The notes under the pieces were generated by a model. The model did no database searches and was not told the DNA's origin. It was given only the letters and a program-made list of their open reading frames with translations. A stretch of 64,000 nt of DNA from Lentisphaeria bacterium. Lineage in GTDB: Bacteria; Verrucomicrobiota; Lentisphaeria; Victivallales; UBA1829. This document shows, piece by piece, positions 19,183-27,750 of the stretch. Location of the stretch: assembly GCA_017629515.1 (NCBI GenBank), contig JAGBXB010000020.1, positions 1-64,000 on the forward strand, in the 5' to 3' direction. A program made the position numbers and the translations under genes. How positions within the stretch are numbered: position 1 is the first letter of the stretch; each line of letters begins with the position of its first letter.

Positions 19183-20325
19183 TTATTCGTTGTCCCAGGG
19201 ATAGCGGATATCCAGAAGAATACCGCGTTGTTTTGCAGACATTTCCGCATAGATGCCGGGAATGGTCATACGCAATCCTTCTTTCAGGGAAATGGGGGGA
19301 GTTCCTCCATTGAGAACTGCATGGATGAAATCTTCCAGAAGGCGGTAATCCATGCCCCCGTGACCAATGGCAGCGGGATTGTGGAGGCATTCAAAGGGAG
19401 TGGCACTCCCATCCTGTTCCAGAAGTTCGGATGCAGGGTAATATTTTGTGGAATTGTACCGGATGGTACGGGGTACTTTCCCTCTTTCACTCATATCTTC
19501 AAAATATCCCTCCGTACCGAAAAGGCGGTAGGTGTGACTTCCGATTTTTGCCCGGCATCTTCCTGTACGCAAAAGTTTGATGACTACTCCCGAATCTGTC
19601 TGGAACTGGGCAGACTGTACGTCATCCCTGGGAAAACCTTTATATTCCTCAATGGGAGCCTGCGGCCCGGTTCCGAAACAGGAAACTTTCCGCAAGTCCT
19701 CCTTTACAAAAGAAAGGAACGGACCGAGAGAGTGGGTGCAGTACCGGATGGGGGAAAGCAGTTGCCGCCAGTTGCCGTTTTCGGTAAGGGGATTGGTTTT
19801 TCTGTAAAGATTATCCTCCCAGTGTTGACCGGTAATGTATTCCGCTTCCATATAATAGGGTTTGCCCAGATACCCGTTTTTAAACAGTTCCTGCATCATA
19901 ATAGTATAACGGGCATAATTGGGATTGGAGCCTGTGGAGAAAATGGCTTTGCTTTCTTTATGCACTTTCCACAGCATATCCGCTTCCTCAACGGAGGCTA
20001 CAACGGGAATATCGCTTAAAACATGGATGTTTGCTTTCAATGCTTCTGCGCAGAAGTAAGCATGGACATCCGCTCCGGTTTCAACAAGGATGGCATCCAG
20101 TGCCGCTTCTTTGAGCATGGTCTGAAAATCGGTATAGAACTTTGTTTCCGGCAGGATCTCACACATGGGGCGGGTCTGCTGGAATTTTGTTTCTGTCCAG
20201 TTTTCCGTAATAAGATCGCACGCGGCAACGGGGATAATCTGGTCAGGAAAAGCCTCTGCGGCAAGTTTGAACATATTGCGTCCACGATGACCAAGTCCCA
20301 CAACGCCCAAACGGATTTTTTCCAT
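19183..20325 (-). CDS. Gfo/Idh/MocA family NAD(P)-dependent oxidoreductase
   Basis: A 380-residue sugar-dehydrogenase-like protein. The N-terminal Rossmann motif is GVVGLGHRGRNMF. A VLSDIPVVASVEEADML segment corresponds to the EKPxA region of the family but lacks the lysine normally used for hydride-transfer chemistry (SDIP instead of EKP). The C-terminal substrate domain includes HGGMDYRLLEDFI. It has no Tat or Sec signal. It is the first gene of the four-gene operon and lies divergent to pepT. The substrate is unknown. The missing Lys means either altered chemistry or a non-redox role; this is inference. Confidence 0.85.
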   Translation of the reverse strand: MEKIRLGVVGLGHRGRNMFKLAAEAFPDQIIPVAACDLITENWTETKFQQTRPMCEILPETKFYTDFQTMLKEAALDAILVETGADVHAYFCAEALKANIHVLSDIPVVASVEEADMLWKVHKESKAIFSTGSNPNYARYTIMMQELFKNGYLGKPYYMEAEYITGQHWEDNLYRKTNPLTENGNWRQLLSPIRYCTHSLGPFLSFVKEDLRKVSCFGTGPQAPIEEYKGFPRDDVQSAQFQTDSGVVIKLLRTGRCRAKIGSHTYRLFGTEGYFEDMSERGKVPRTIRYNSTKYYPASELLEQDGSATPFECLHNPAAIGHGGMDYRLLEDFIHAVLNGGTPPISLKEGLRMTIPGIYAEMSAKQRGILLDIRYPWDNE

Positions 20326-20415
20326 TTTTTCCTCCCGGAGTTTTGTTCAGTATTGTTCCGGATGATCATACTCACATGCCGGAATATCCATACAAAAAAT
20401 GATTGCTTTGCGGTC

Positions 20416-20444
20416 AATATACACTGTGAAAGAAATTTTTTCCA
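20416..20444 (-). promoter_or_regulatory. Candidate promoter of the Gfo/Idh operon
   Basis: On the minus strand, TGGAAA (20444-20439) and TATATT (20421-20416) are 17 bases apart. The spacer contains TTTCTTTC, like other promoters in this window. Confidence 0.55.
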
Positions 20445-20485
20445 TTCTCCTGTGATGTTTTTTTGTATTTATCTTGATAAAAAAC

Positions 20486-20514
20486 TTTACATATTGCCTT
20501 TTTGCATGTATATT
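20486..20514 (+). promoter_or_regulatory. Candidate promoter of pepT
   Basis: TTTACA and TATATT are separated by 17 bases, about 20 bases upstream of the pepT start codon, giving a very short leader. Confidence 0.6.
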
Positions 20515-20535
20515 TTGCAGAAAAGGAGATATGCA

Positions 20536-21783
20536 ATGAATACACATACAGATAGTCGCGTACTGGAGAAATTTCTCAAATATATAAAAATCAATACCCG
20601 TTCTTCCGCAGGATCGGATACTGTACCTTCCACTCCCGGTCAACTGGAATTAGCCGGAATCCTTTGCAATGAACTCAAAGAAGCCGGGGCGGAAAATGTC
20701 CTTATGACAGAAAAAGGGTATGTTTACGGTTTTCTTCCGGCAACGGCAGGATTGGAAAATGTACCCGTTTTCGGGTTTATAGCCCACATGGATACCTCTG
20801 ATGCCGCAAGCGGGGAAAATATCAAGCCGGATATTATCCGCTATGACGGAACGCCCGTACCTCTGGGGACAAGCGGGAAAATCCTTTCTGAAACTCTGTT
20901 TCCGGATCTGGCGGAACTGCGGGGTGATACTCTTGTGGTCACAGATGGTACCACGCTTCTGGGCGCAGATGATAAAGGCGGTTGTGCTGAAATCATTACC
21001 GCTCTGGAAAAGATCGTCAAAGAAAATATCCCCCACGGCCCTCTTGCTTTTGCTTTTACTCCGGATGAAGAGATCGGTTGCGGAATGGATCACTTTGAAG
21101 TGGAGAAATTCGGAGCTGCATTTGCCTTTACCCTGGATGGGGGAAAAGTCAATTTGTATGAGTACGAAAACTTCAATGCGGCAGGAGCAACGATTCTTTT
21201 TCATGGCCTTCCCGTTCATCCGGGTTCGGCAAAGGGAAAAATGATCAATGCCCTTTCCCTTGCATGGGAATTTCATTCTCTTCTCCCGGCAGAGGAAGTT
21301 CCGGAAAAAACAGAAAATTATGAGGGGTTTTATTTTCTGCATGAACTTTCCGGCAGTTCCTCCGAGGCAAAAGCACAATATCTTTTGCGGGATCACGATC
21401 AGAAAAAGTTTGAGGCAAGAAAGGCAAAGATCCGGGAGATCACTCTTCTTTTACAGGAAAAATACGGCAGAAATTCCCTTGAAGCGATTCTTGCCGACCA
21501 ATATGAAAATATGGCGGAAGTCATGGAAAAATATCCTTTTATGAAAGAGCTTGCCTTTGATGCAATAAAAGAAGCCGGTTTTTCTCCTGCGAGTGTTCCC
21601 ATCCGCGGCGGAACAGATGGGGCAAGACTTTCTTTCATGGGGGTACCCTGTCCCAATCTGGGAACAGGCGGAGGCAATTATCATGGAGAATATGAGTATA
21701 TTTCCGTGGAAAAAATGGAAAAAAGCGTGGAAATTATCATAAATATTGTAAAAGGTACAGTAAAACGGTTTGCAAAGCAGTAA
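20536..21783 (+). CDS. pepT: Tripeptide aminopeptidase (peptidase T)
   Basis: A 415-residue M20B peptidase that removes N-terminal residues from tripeptides in the cytoplasm. Zinc site residues are visible as FIAHMDTSD (His84, Asp86), LLGADDKGG, TPDEEIGCGMDHF with the catalytic and ligand glutamates, and a final PNLGTGGGNYHGEYEY containing the last His ligand. The dimerisation domain is inserted in the middle (HGLPVHPGSAKGKM). The reading frame is open for 500 bases upstream, but the start at 20536 has AAGGAGA at ideal spacing and matches the family N-terminus. Confidence 0.96.
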   Translation: MNTHTDSRVLEKFLKYIKINTRSSAGSDTVPSTPGQLELAGILCNELKEAGAENVLMTEKGYVYGFLPATAGLENVPVFGFIAHMDTSDAASGENIKPDIIRYDGTPVPLGTSGKILSETLFPDLAELRGDTLVVTDGTTLLGADDKGGCAEIITALEKIVKENIPHGPLAFAFTPDEEIGCGMDHFEVEKFGAAFAFTLDGGKVNLYEYENFNAAGATILFHGLPVHPGSAKGKMINALSLAWEFHSLLPAEEVPEKTENYEGFYFLHELSGSSSEAKAQYLLRDHDQKKFEARKAKIREITLLLQEKYGRNSLEAILADQYENMAEVMEKYPFMKELAFDAIKEAGFSPASVPIRGGTDGARLSFMGVPCPNLGTGGGNYHGEYEYISVEKMEKSVEIIINIVKGTVKRFAKQ

Positions 21784-21827
21784 AAGAAACATTACAGTAT
21801 TCAAAACCCGAAAGGAAAGGAGTAAAA

Positions 21828-22250
21828 ATGGCTGTATGTCTCAATCACACAGATACCCCCGCTGTAACAAGTTGTGCCGCGTGCGGAAAACCCATTTGTG
21901 AAAAATGCGTAGTTGCCGGAGCCTACTGTTCCGCAGAATGTCAGGCGAAAGCCGATCTTGCCGCCGGCCGTACCCATCAGATGATGGAAGGAAAAGCAAG
22001 AACGGACAAAAAGAATAAAGCACTGAAAACGGTCATCTTCCTTATTCTCCTTGCCGCAGCCGCAGCCGGAGCATATTACTATATGCAGAATCCCAAAAAG
22101 GCAAAAAATCATTTCAACGAACTTTCCGGAACAGTCAAAAATGCCGGTAAAGCCGTTGGAAAAAGAGTGGATGAAGCCAAAGAACGCACAAATAAAAGAC
22201 TCAATCAGGATTCCCGTTACAAGAAAAATGCGGAAAAACTGGTAAAATAA
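21828..22250 (+). CDS. Small B-box-type zinc-finger membrane protein
   Basis: A 140-residue protein with three parts. Residues 1-45 hold a zinc-binding region rich in Cys and His (CLNH, CAACGKPICEKC, YCSAEC), as in bacterial B-box or DUF-type zinc ribbons. One transmembrane helix lies at about 63-85 (VIFLILLAAAAAGAYYY). The C-terminal tail is lysine-rich and probably helical. Such proteins often sit beside Yip1- or rhomboid-type partners, but none is present here. AAAGGAAAGGAG precedes the start. Function unknown. Confidence 0.8.
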   Translation: MAVCLNHTDTPAVTSCAACGKPICEKCVVAGAYCSAECQAKADLAAGRTHQMMEGKARTDKKNKALKTVIFLILLAAAAAGAYYYMQNPKKAKNHFNELSGTVKNAGKAVGKRVDEAKERTNKRLNQDSRYKKNAEKLVK

Positions 22251-22280
22251 ATTCCCGGAATTTATTTTTGAAAAACAGAA

Positions 22281-22320
22281 AAGGACTGCTGTGAACTTTC
22301 TGAACCACAGCAGTCCTTAT
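22281..22320. terminator. Bidirectional terminator between convergent operons
   Basis: A perfect 13-bp stem (AAGGACTGCTGTG at 22281-22293 with CACAGCAGTCCTT at 22306-22318) with a 12-base loop. The T-rich tract is stronger on the minus strand, where it ends the hydrogenase-like operon; it also follows the zinc-finger gene on the plus strand. Confidence 0.88.
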
Positions 22321-22347
22321 GTTTTGAGGATGATTTTTTGATTTTTT

Positions 22348-23118
22348 TTACTTGTTTTCCGGCCCCGCCCCTTTGCCCATAAGTCGCATGATCCCCTCCA
22401 GAATGGTGGAGGGATGGGGGGGACAGCCGGGGATGTAAAGATCCACTTTCAGGATGTCCTCCAATTTTTCTTCACACTGGGAACTTTTTTCGTACAATCC
22501 TCCGGAAACAGCACACGCTCCGCAGGCAATGACCCATACAGGCCGGGGGGCGGCTTCATAGGTCTTTTTCAACGCAAGAAGCATATTTTTTGTTACCGGC
22601 CCGGTTACCAGAATACAATCCGCATGCCGGGGGGAAGCCACCACCTGGATCCCGAATCTGCCCATATCCCATGCAAGAGTATTCAAAACATTGAAATCCA
22701 ACTCACATGCGGCACAGCCTCCGGCGGAAACCTGACGGATCTTCAAAGATCTTCCGCACAGTTTCGCCAGACTTTTATCCTGGGGAAGGGGGGGCGTATA
22801 ATAGGAGTTATTGACAATAAGATCCTCTCTTTTCATTGCGGCAAGGCGGTACTCTTTACCGAAACGGATCCCCTCACATTTTTCGGCACATTTTCTGCAG
22901 AAGATACATTTTCCCATGTCCAGAGAGATTTTTCCATCGGAAAAACTTATGGCTTTCACGGGGCAGACTTCCGCAAGCACTTCTTTATATTCCGCACATT
23001 TTTCCTGATCTACTTCTGCTCTTCCCGCAAATCTTTCCGGAAGGGCGGGCGGTGCTTTTACAGGGAAATTCCCTGTGCGGTATCCCTGATAAAGTCTTGC
23101 TTTCAGTGCTTTCCACAT
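22348..23118 (-). CDS. Ehr/group 4 hydrogenase-like small subunit fused to a ferredoxin domain
   Basis: A 256-residue fusion of a NuoI/HycF-like ferredoxin (residues about 30-90) and a NuoB/HycG-like small subunit (about 115-250). The second ferredoxin motif, CIFCRKCAEKC, is complete and could hold one [4Fe-4S] cluster with the CP of the first half. The first half keeps only its outer cysteines (KCAEYKEVLAEVCP), so a second cluster is unlikely. The small-subunit part keeps the proximal-cluster cysteines: GGCAACELD, ACGACAV and PGCPPHP. The start at 23118 has AGAAAGGA upstream. It is the last gene of the operon. It probably passes electrons from a soluble donor towards the large subunit. Confidence 0.9.
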   Translation of the reverse strand: MWKALKARLYQGYRTGNFPVKAPPALPERFAGRAEVDQEKCAEYKEVLAEVCPVKAISFSDGKISLDMGKCIFCRKCAEKCEGIRFGKEYRLAAMKREDLIVNNSYYTPPLPQDKSLAKLCGRSLKIRQVSAGGCAACELDFNVLNTLAWDMGRFGIQVVASPRHADCILVTGPVTKNMLLALKKTYEAAPRPVWVIACGACAVSGGLYEKSSQCEEKLEDILKVDLYIPGCPPHPSTILEGIMRLMGKGAGPENK

Positions 23119-23135
23119 ATTCTTATTCCTTTCTC

Positions 23136-24644
23136 TCAAAGATCATGTCCGCAATAGGACAAATTGAAACTCTTGTTGCAAATTGGGAAGTGGGATATTT
23201 CCTCATCCCGCAACGCCATGGCAAGCCCCTCCCAGTTGTGGAAAGAGGGATCCACGATCTTGTAAAGTTGGATCCTGCCTGCCTCATCCGTAATGGCAAC
23301 ATGACACAATTCCCCGCGCCAGCTTTCTGTAACAGAAAGGGCAAGGGTCTCTTTTTTCAAAGGCAGACTTTCCTCCCTGCAAGGCGGTGCATTTTGCAAT
23401 TCCTGCAAATAACGGAAAAGGTACTCATGACTTTTTTTCAATTCATAAAAACGCAGCAACGCACGGGAAAGGACATCCCCGTTAGGCTGGAAAGGAAATT
23501 CTTCTTCGTATACACATTGTGCAGAAACTACTTCCTTCACAGGAAAATCTTTCCTTGCATCGCATTTGATCCCGCACGCTCTTGCCGCCATACCCGTAAG
23601 ACCCAGCGCCTTTGCTGTCTCCAAAGAAACTCTGCCGGTATTTTCAAACCGGTCAAGACAGGTGGGGGCATTGAACATAAGAGCAAGAGCTTTCCACAAC
23701 TCTCTGGAAACTTTTTTCACCTTGGGCAGAAGTTTCTGCGCCATCTCTTTATCCACTCCGTATCTGATTCCGCCGGGAACAACAAAGTTCCTGCCGAAAC
23801 GGTTGCCGCAGAGTTCCGCAGTCATATTCAGATATTCCCCTCTGATCCTGCCGCAGAAACTTGCTGTGGGCAGAAATGCCACATCTCCGGCAAGTGCCCC
23901 CAGATCTCCGATATGATTGGCGATCCTTTCCAGCTCCAGAGCGAACTGTCTGGTTTTTTCTGCTTCCTCATCCGCTTTTATATCGCAGAGACTTTCCATG
24001 ATCCTGCTGTAATTGATGCTTGCAGCAATAGAGGAATCCCCTGCCGCTGTTTCCACCAGATGGCGCATTGCTCCTGCCGGACCGTTTACAAGCATATTTT
24101 CCAGGTCTCTGTGCTGATAACCGAGAGAGATTTCCAGAGAATACACCTTTTCCCCCATGCACTGGAAACGGAAATGCCCCGGTTCGATCACTCCCGCATG
24201 GACAGGGCCTACGGCAACTTCGTGAACCGCATCCCCCTGCATGGTGAAATAGTCCATTACTCCGGTTTCCTGTTCTTTGCCGGGGAAACGCAAAGGTTTT
24301 GCGTTGGGATGAGCCTCTGCTTTCAGATCCGGGTATTTTTCCATGATCTCCCGTTCAAATCTGTTGAAGGAAGCATGGGAAGAGGTCAAAGAAAGAAAGG
24401 AATCTTTTACTTTGCTCTTTGCCAGGAGAAAACCTTTCTTTGCCGCATCTGCAAGGATGATGAAAAGATCATATCTGCCTTTTTCTCCGTCCGGTAAAGC
24501 AAAAAATGCTTCTGTACGGCAGATATCCATCATAGAAAGGATCTTATCCCGGAACAGGGAAAACTCCATTTCCGGAATATTCTGCAAAGGGACACTCGTC
24601 CCGTTTTCCATAAAGAGAAAATCCTGTGAATAAGTCATCGTCAT
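23136..24644 (-). CDS. HycE/NuoCD-like large subunit lacking NiFe-binding cysteines
   Basis: A 502-residue protein with a short NuoC-like N-terminal domain (to about 130) and a [NiFe]-hydrogenase large-subunit domain. The family motif HAGVIEPGHFRF and the GYQHRDLE segment are present. Where a hydrogenase has its first CxxC (ERxCGxC), this protein reads ETAAGDSS (about 198-205). The C-terminal DPCxxC is DPSFHNW (about 465). It therefore cannot hold a NiFe centre and should not be a hydrogenase. This matches the energy-converting hydrogenase-related (Ehr) group, which has the same replacements. No maturation genes (hypA-F) or C-terminal processing tail are seen. Confidence 0.9.
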   Translation of the reverse strand: MTMTYSQDFLFMENGTSVPLQNIPEMEFSLFRDKILSMMDICRTEAFFALPDGEKGRYDLFIILADAAKKGFLLAKSKVKDSFLSLTSSHASFNRFEREIMEKYPDLKAEAHPNAKPLRFPGKEQETGVMDYFTMQGDAVHEVAVGPVHAGVIEPGHFRFQCMGEKVYSLEISLGYQHRDLENMLVNGPAGAMRHLVETAAGDSSIAASINYSRIMESLCDIKADEEAEKTRQFALELERIANHIGDLGALAGDVAFLPTASFCGRIRGEYLNMTAELCGNRFGRNFVVPGGIRYGVDKEMAQKLLPKVKKVSRELWKALALMFNAPTCLDRFENTGRVSLETAKALGLTGMAARACGIKCDARKDFPVKEVVSAQCVYEEEFPFQPNGDVLSRALLRFYELKKSHEYLFRYLQELQNAPPCREESLPLKKETLALSVTESWRGELCHVAITDEAGRIQLYKIVDPSFHNWEGLAMALRDEEISHFPICNKSFNLSYCGHDL

Positions 24645-24663
24645 ATATACTCCTTTTCTCCTG

Positions 24664-26094
24664 TCAGAACTTGAAGAAATTATCAATGGCAAGCAAATAA
24701 AGTGACGCCATGCTTGCTACAAAAGCCAATATGATACTGAAAAGGATGAAAGAGGGCACTCTTGTTACTTTTTCAGTTGTTGCACCCAGTTGCGGGAAAT
24801 CATTTTTTATCTCTCCACCCATACACATTTTCATCACAATACTGCACATGGCGCAGAAGATGATGAAAAGCAGTAAAAGAATGATCGCACCGTAAACAAA
24901 TCCCGCCCGGCTTACAAGCACCCATTCCGTAAAGAACAGGGGCGAGGGCGGTGTGCCGCAGATAAAGAGCATTCCGATCATCCAGTTGCGGGCATTTTTC
25001 GGCAGCGTGGTGAAAAGCCCCTGTACGGAGGCGATCTTCCTTGTTCCGTAATAAAGAAGCAGATTTCCTGCGGTGAGGAAGAGCAGCATTTTGATAAGGG
25101 AGTGGAAGATCATGTGGATAAGGGCAGTTCCTTCGGAGGAAAATCCGATCATAAGGGCAATAAGTCCCATGTGTTCCACGCTGGAATAGGCAAGCATTCT
25201 TTTATAATCCTTCTGACCGATAATGAAGAATGCGGCGATCACCAGGGAAACAATACCGAAGAAAATAAAGAAATTGTTGCAGAAAGGCAGCAATCCTTCC
25301 GGTGCCACATCCCGCATCCGCCACATGCCCAGAAGCGCACAGTTGAGAAGGCTTCCGGAAAGAAGTGCGGAAACAGGGGAGGGGGCTTCACTGTGGGCGT
25401 CCGGCAGCCAGGAATGGAACGGCGCAAGACCGCATTTCAGACCGTAACCGGCAAAACAGAATACAAATGCCGCCTTGAACCATTGGGGGGATTGTACCGC
25501 CATGGAATAGAAAGAAAGGGAGGCATTCTGTGCAAGGGAAGCACTTAAAAGCATAGTGCCGAAAAGGGCAAGCCCGATCCCCAGAGAACAGAGCAGAAGA
25601 TATTTCCACATGGCTTCCAGGGAACTTTTTGTTTTATGGAAATTGATGAGCGGCGCACTGGCAAGGGTGGTGGCCTCCACCGCCACCCAGAGCATCCCGA
25701 AATCTCTGGAAAGGGCTGTAAGAACCATGGTATCTACAAAGATGAGAAGAAGTACTGCAAAAGTTTTTGTACTCATCCCGTGGGGTTCATTGCGTAATGC
25801 CGCACTCTCTTTATCTGCCGGCAGCCAGGAGCGCAGATAGAATGTTACAAGGAAAAAGAGTACGGAAGTAATGCCCAGTACATAAAAGGCGGGATCGTAA
25901 ATATCAAATCCGAGCTGGGTACTGCCGATGGTATAAAGTCCCCGTTTGGTGTATGCCCCCAATATGACCGTTGCCAACAGCAGTGCTGCAAAAATGGTAA
26001 GAATATGCCGGATGAATTTCTCCCTGCAGAGAAGAATAAAAACTGCTCCTGCAAGGGGAATGGAAAGCAGAAACAGGGGAATATAGTTTGTCAT
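24664..26094 (-). CDS. HyfF/NuoN-like antiporter-type membrane subunit
   Basis: A 476-residue polytopic protein of the Mrp/NuoLMN antiporter family. It contains WVAVEATTLASAPLINFH with the helix-5 glutamate, AGYGLKCGLAPFHSWLPDAHSEAPSPVSALLSG with the helix-7 lysine, and MLAYSSVEHMGLI. Such subunits are thought to translocate H+ or Na+. It overlaps the upstream HyfE-like gene by four bases (ATGA), which indicates tight translational coupling within the operon. Confidence 0.92.
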   Translation of the reverse strand: MTNYIPLFLLSIPLAGAVFILLCREKFIRHILTIFAALLLATVILGAYTKRGLYTIGSTQLGFDIYDPAFYVLGITSVLFFLVTFYLRSWLPADKESAALRNEPHGMSTKTFAVLLLIFVDTMVLTALSRDFGMLWVAVEATTLASAPLINFHKTKSSLEAMWKYLLLCSLGIGLALFGTMLLSASLAQNASLSFYSMAVQSPQWFKAAFVFCFAGYGLKCGLAPFHSWLPDAHSEAPSPVSALLSGSLLNCALLGMWRMRDVAPEGLLPFCNNFFIFFGIVSLVIAAFFIIGQKDYKRMLAYSSVEHMGLIALMIGFSSEGTALIHMIFHSLIKMLLFLTAGNLLLYYGTRKIASVQGLFTTLPKNARNWMIGMLFICGTPPSPLFFTEWVLVSRAGFVYGAIILLLLFIIFCAMCSIVMKMCMGGEIKNDFPQLGATTEKVTRVPSFILFSIILAFVASMASLYLLAIDNFFKF

Positions 26095-26783
26095 TTGGAT
26101 GCCTCCTTTGCGGTAACATCGCCGGAAGAAGAGTTTTCCGGAAGATCGTCAAGGGTGGTAAGTTTATCTGCATCGATATGGGAAAATTCTCTCTGGATCT
26201 GGCAAATGGCGATCCCCATGATGAATACCAGGACAAAAACATCCAGAAGAATACCCAGTTCTACAAGGAAATGATGGTGTCTCATCAAGCCGATCCCGAA
26301 AAGAGTGATCCCGTTTTCAAATGTGAGAAAACCGATGACCTGGGTGAGTGCCTTTTTTCTGGCTGCTACAAGGAAAAGACCTGTAAGAAGCAGGGTAAAT
26401 GAGGTGGCAACCGTTGTCTTTGCAAAGAAAGTGGGCAAAGGCAAATTGTTGGCGATCCAGAATCCCGCACCGCAGAACAGCAGAACCGCAAGAGCGGAAA
26501 AAGAGTAGCCGATCACCGGTTCCAGTTCCCGTTTTACCGATGCTTTTTTCATGGCAACATAAAGCAGATACGGCAGAAGTGTTCCTTTTATCACAAGATT
26601 GATAAGGGAAAGGATCCCGCTTTCAAAATGGATAAAGCCTATGTCGATCACCAAAGGCAATGCTCCCAGCAGAAATCCCTGTACCGCCACCAGACGGATC
26701 AAATGCAGCATCCTGCTGGATGCCGCAAGAAAGAGACAGTTGAAAAGAAAAAGTACCAGAATGAATTGTGTCATATTATCCAT
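26091..26783 (-). CDS. HyfE-like (NuoK-related) membrane subunit
   Basis: A 230-residue protein with about seven hydrophobic segments, like HyfE of E. coli hydrogenase 4. The conserved acidic residues typical of NuoK-like helices occur in TFENGITLFGIGL and VELGILLDVFVLVFIMGIAI. The last 35 residues are hydrophilic (HIDADKLTTLDDLPENSSSGD) and probably cytoplasmic. GGGAGG precedes the start. It is sandwiched between HyfC- and HyfF-like genes in the usual order. Confidence 0.9.
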   Translation of the reverse strand: MDNMTQFILVLFLFNCLFLAASSRMLHLIRLVAVQGFLLGALPLVIDIGFIHFESGILSLINLVIKGTLLPYLLYVAMKKASVKRELEPVIGYSFSALAVLLFCGAGFWIANNLPLPTFFAKTTVATSFTLLLTGLFLVAARKKALTQVIGFLTFENGITLFGIGLMRHHHFLVELGILLDVFVLVFIMGIAICQIQREFSHIDADKLTTLDDLPENSSSGDVTAKEASK

Positions 26784-26784
26784 T

Positions 26785-27732
26785 TTATTCTATACCTCCC
26801 TGAAAGAAATATTGAAGGATGATGGCAATAACCGCCAGAACTGCTGATGAAGTCAGAAGCTGGGGCAGTTTGAGAAATCTGCTTCTTGCCATGCAGGATT
26901 CCACGATCCCTGTAAGGATGGAAACAAAAAATACTCCCGCAACGGAAAGAACCGCTCCCTGCCATGTTCCGTAAAACTCTCCCGGCATCAGGAGCATAAC
27001 GAAAAAGGAGGCAAAAAGATAAAATTTCAACGCTGCTCCATAAAAAATCGCCGCAAGATCCGGTCCTCCGTAATCCAGTACCATTGCCTCATGGATCATG
27101 GTAAGTTCCAAATGGGTCTCTGGGTCATCAAAAGGCACCCGGCAGTTTTCGCAGAGAAGGACAAGGAAAAATGCTCCCGCAACAAGAAGGATCGGGGCAA
27201 GAAACGCCAGACTCTGGATCTGCAGACAGTTTTTGCTTAATACCGCCGTAAGGGCAGGCTCTCCGCAGCGGAAAACCAGACACGCAAGAATGGCAAAAAG
27301 TGTCCCCTCTGCCAGTGCGGAAAACTGTACTTCCCGGCTTGCTCCCATCCCCTCAAAACTTGATCCCGTTTCCAATGCCGCCAGCACGGTGAGAAAACGG
27401 CTTGTGCCCAGAAGATAGAAAAAGAAGATCACATCCCCTGTAAAAGCAAGGGGGGAGACAAATGACCCCTGGGGCAGAAAAAGAAATGCTCCGAAGAGCA
27501 ATCCCAGAGAAGCAAGAGGGGCTGCCCGCAGGATCCAGGTGGAGGAACTGGAATAAATATGTTCCTTTTTGAGAAGTTTGAAAATATCAAAGTAAAGCTG
27601 GAATATGCTTACTCCTTTTCTTCCGGCAAAAAATGCCTTTGTCTTATTGATGAAGCCTATGCTCAACGGGGCAAGGAGCAAACTTGCCGCCGTAGAAAGA
27701 GCAAAAAAGATCCAATCCATATTTTTACACAT
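26785..27732 (-). CDS. HyfC/NuoH-like membrane subunit
   Basis: A 315-residue NuoH-type protein that links the soluble arm to the membrane arm. The hallmark NCRVPFDDPETHLELTMIHEAMVLDYGGPD is intact. The N-terminus (SIGFINKTKAFFAGRKGVSIFQLYFDIFKLLKKE) matches the quinone-/membrane-interface segment of HycD/HyfC. AAAGGAG stands before the start at 27732; an ATG four codons later is also possible. Confidence 0.93.
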   Translation of the reverse strand: MCKNMDWIFFALSTAASLLLAPLSIGFINKTKAFFAGRKGVSIFQLYFDIFKLLKKEHIYSSSSTWILRAAPLASLGLLFGAFLFLPQGSFVSPLAFTGDVIFFFYLLGTSRFLTVLAALETGSSFEGMGASREVQFSALAEGTLFAILACLVFRCGEPALTAVLSKNCLQIQSLAFLAPILLVAGAFFLVLLCENCRVPFDDPETHLELTMIHEAMVLDYGGPDLAAIFYGAALKFYLFASFFVMLLMPGEFYGTWQGAVLSVAGVFFVSILTGIVESCMARSRFLKLPQLLTSSAVLAVIAIILQYFFQGGIE

Positions 27733-27750
27733 ATTTTATACTCCTTTCTC

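Noticed and set aside
22836-24497. 553-codon plus-strand frame opposite the hydrogenase-like large subunit
   Set aside because: Same kind of antisense shadow; the minus-strand frame has clear family motifs.
23136-24644. Functional [NiFe] hydrogenase
   Set aside because: Both metal-binding CxxC motifs are absent and there are no maturation genes.
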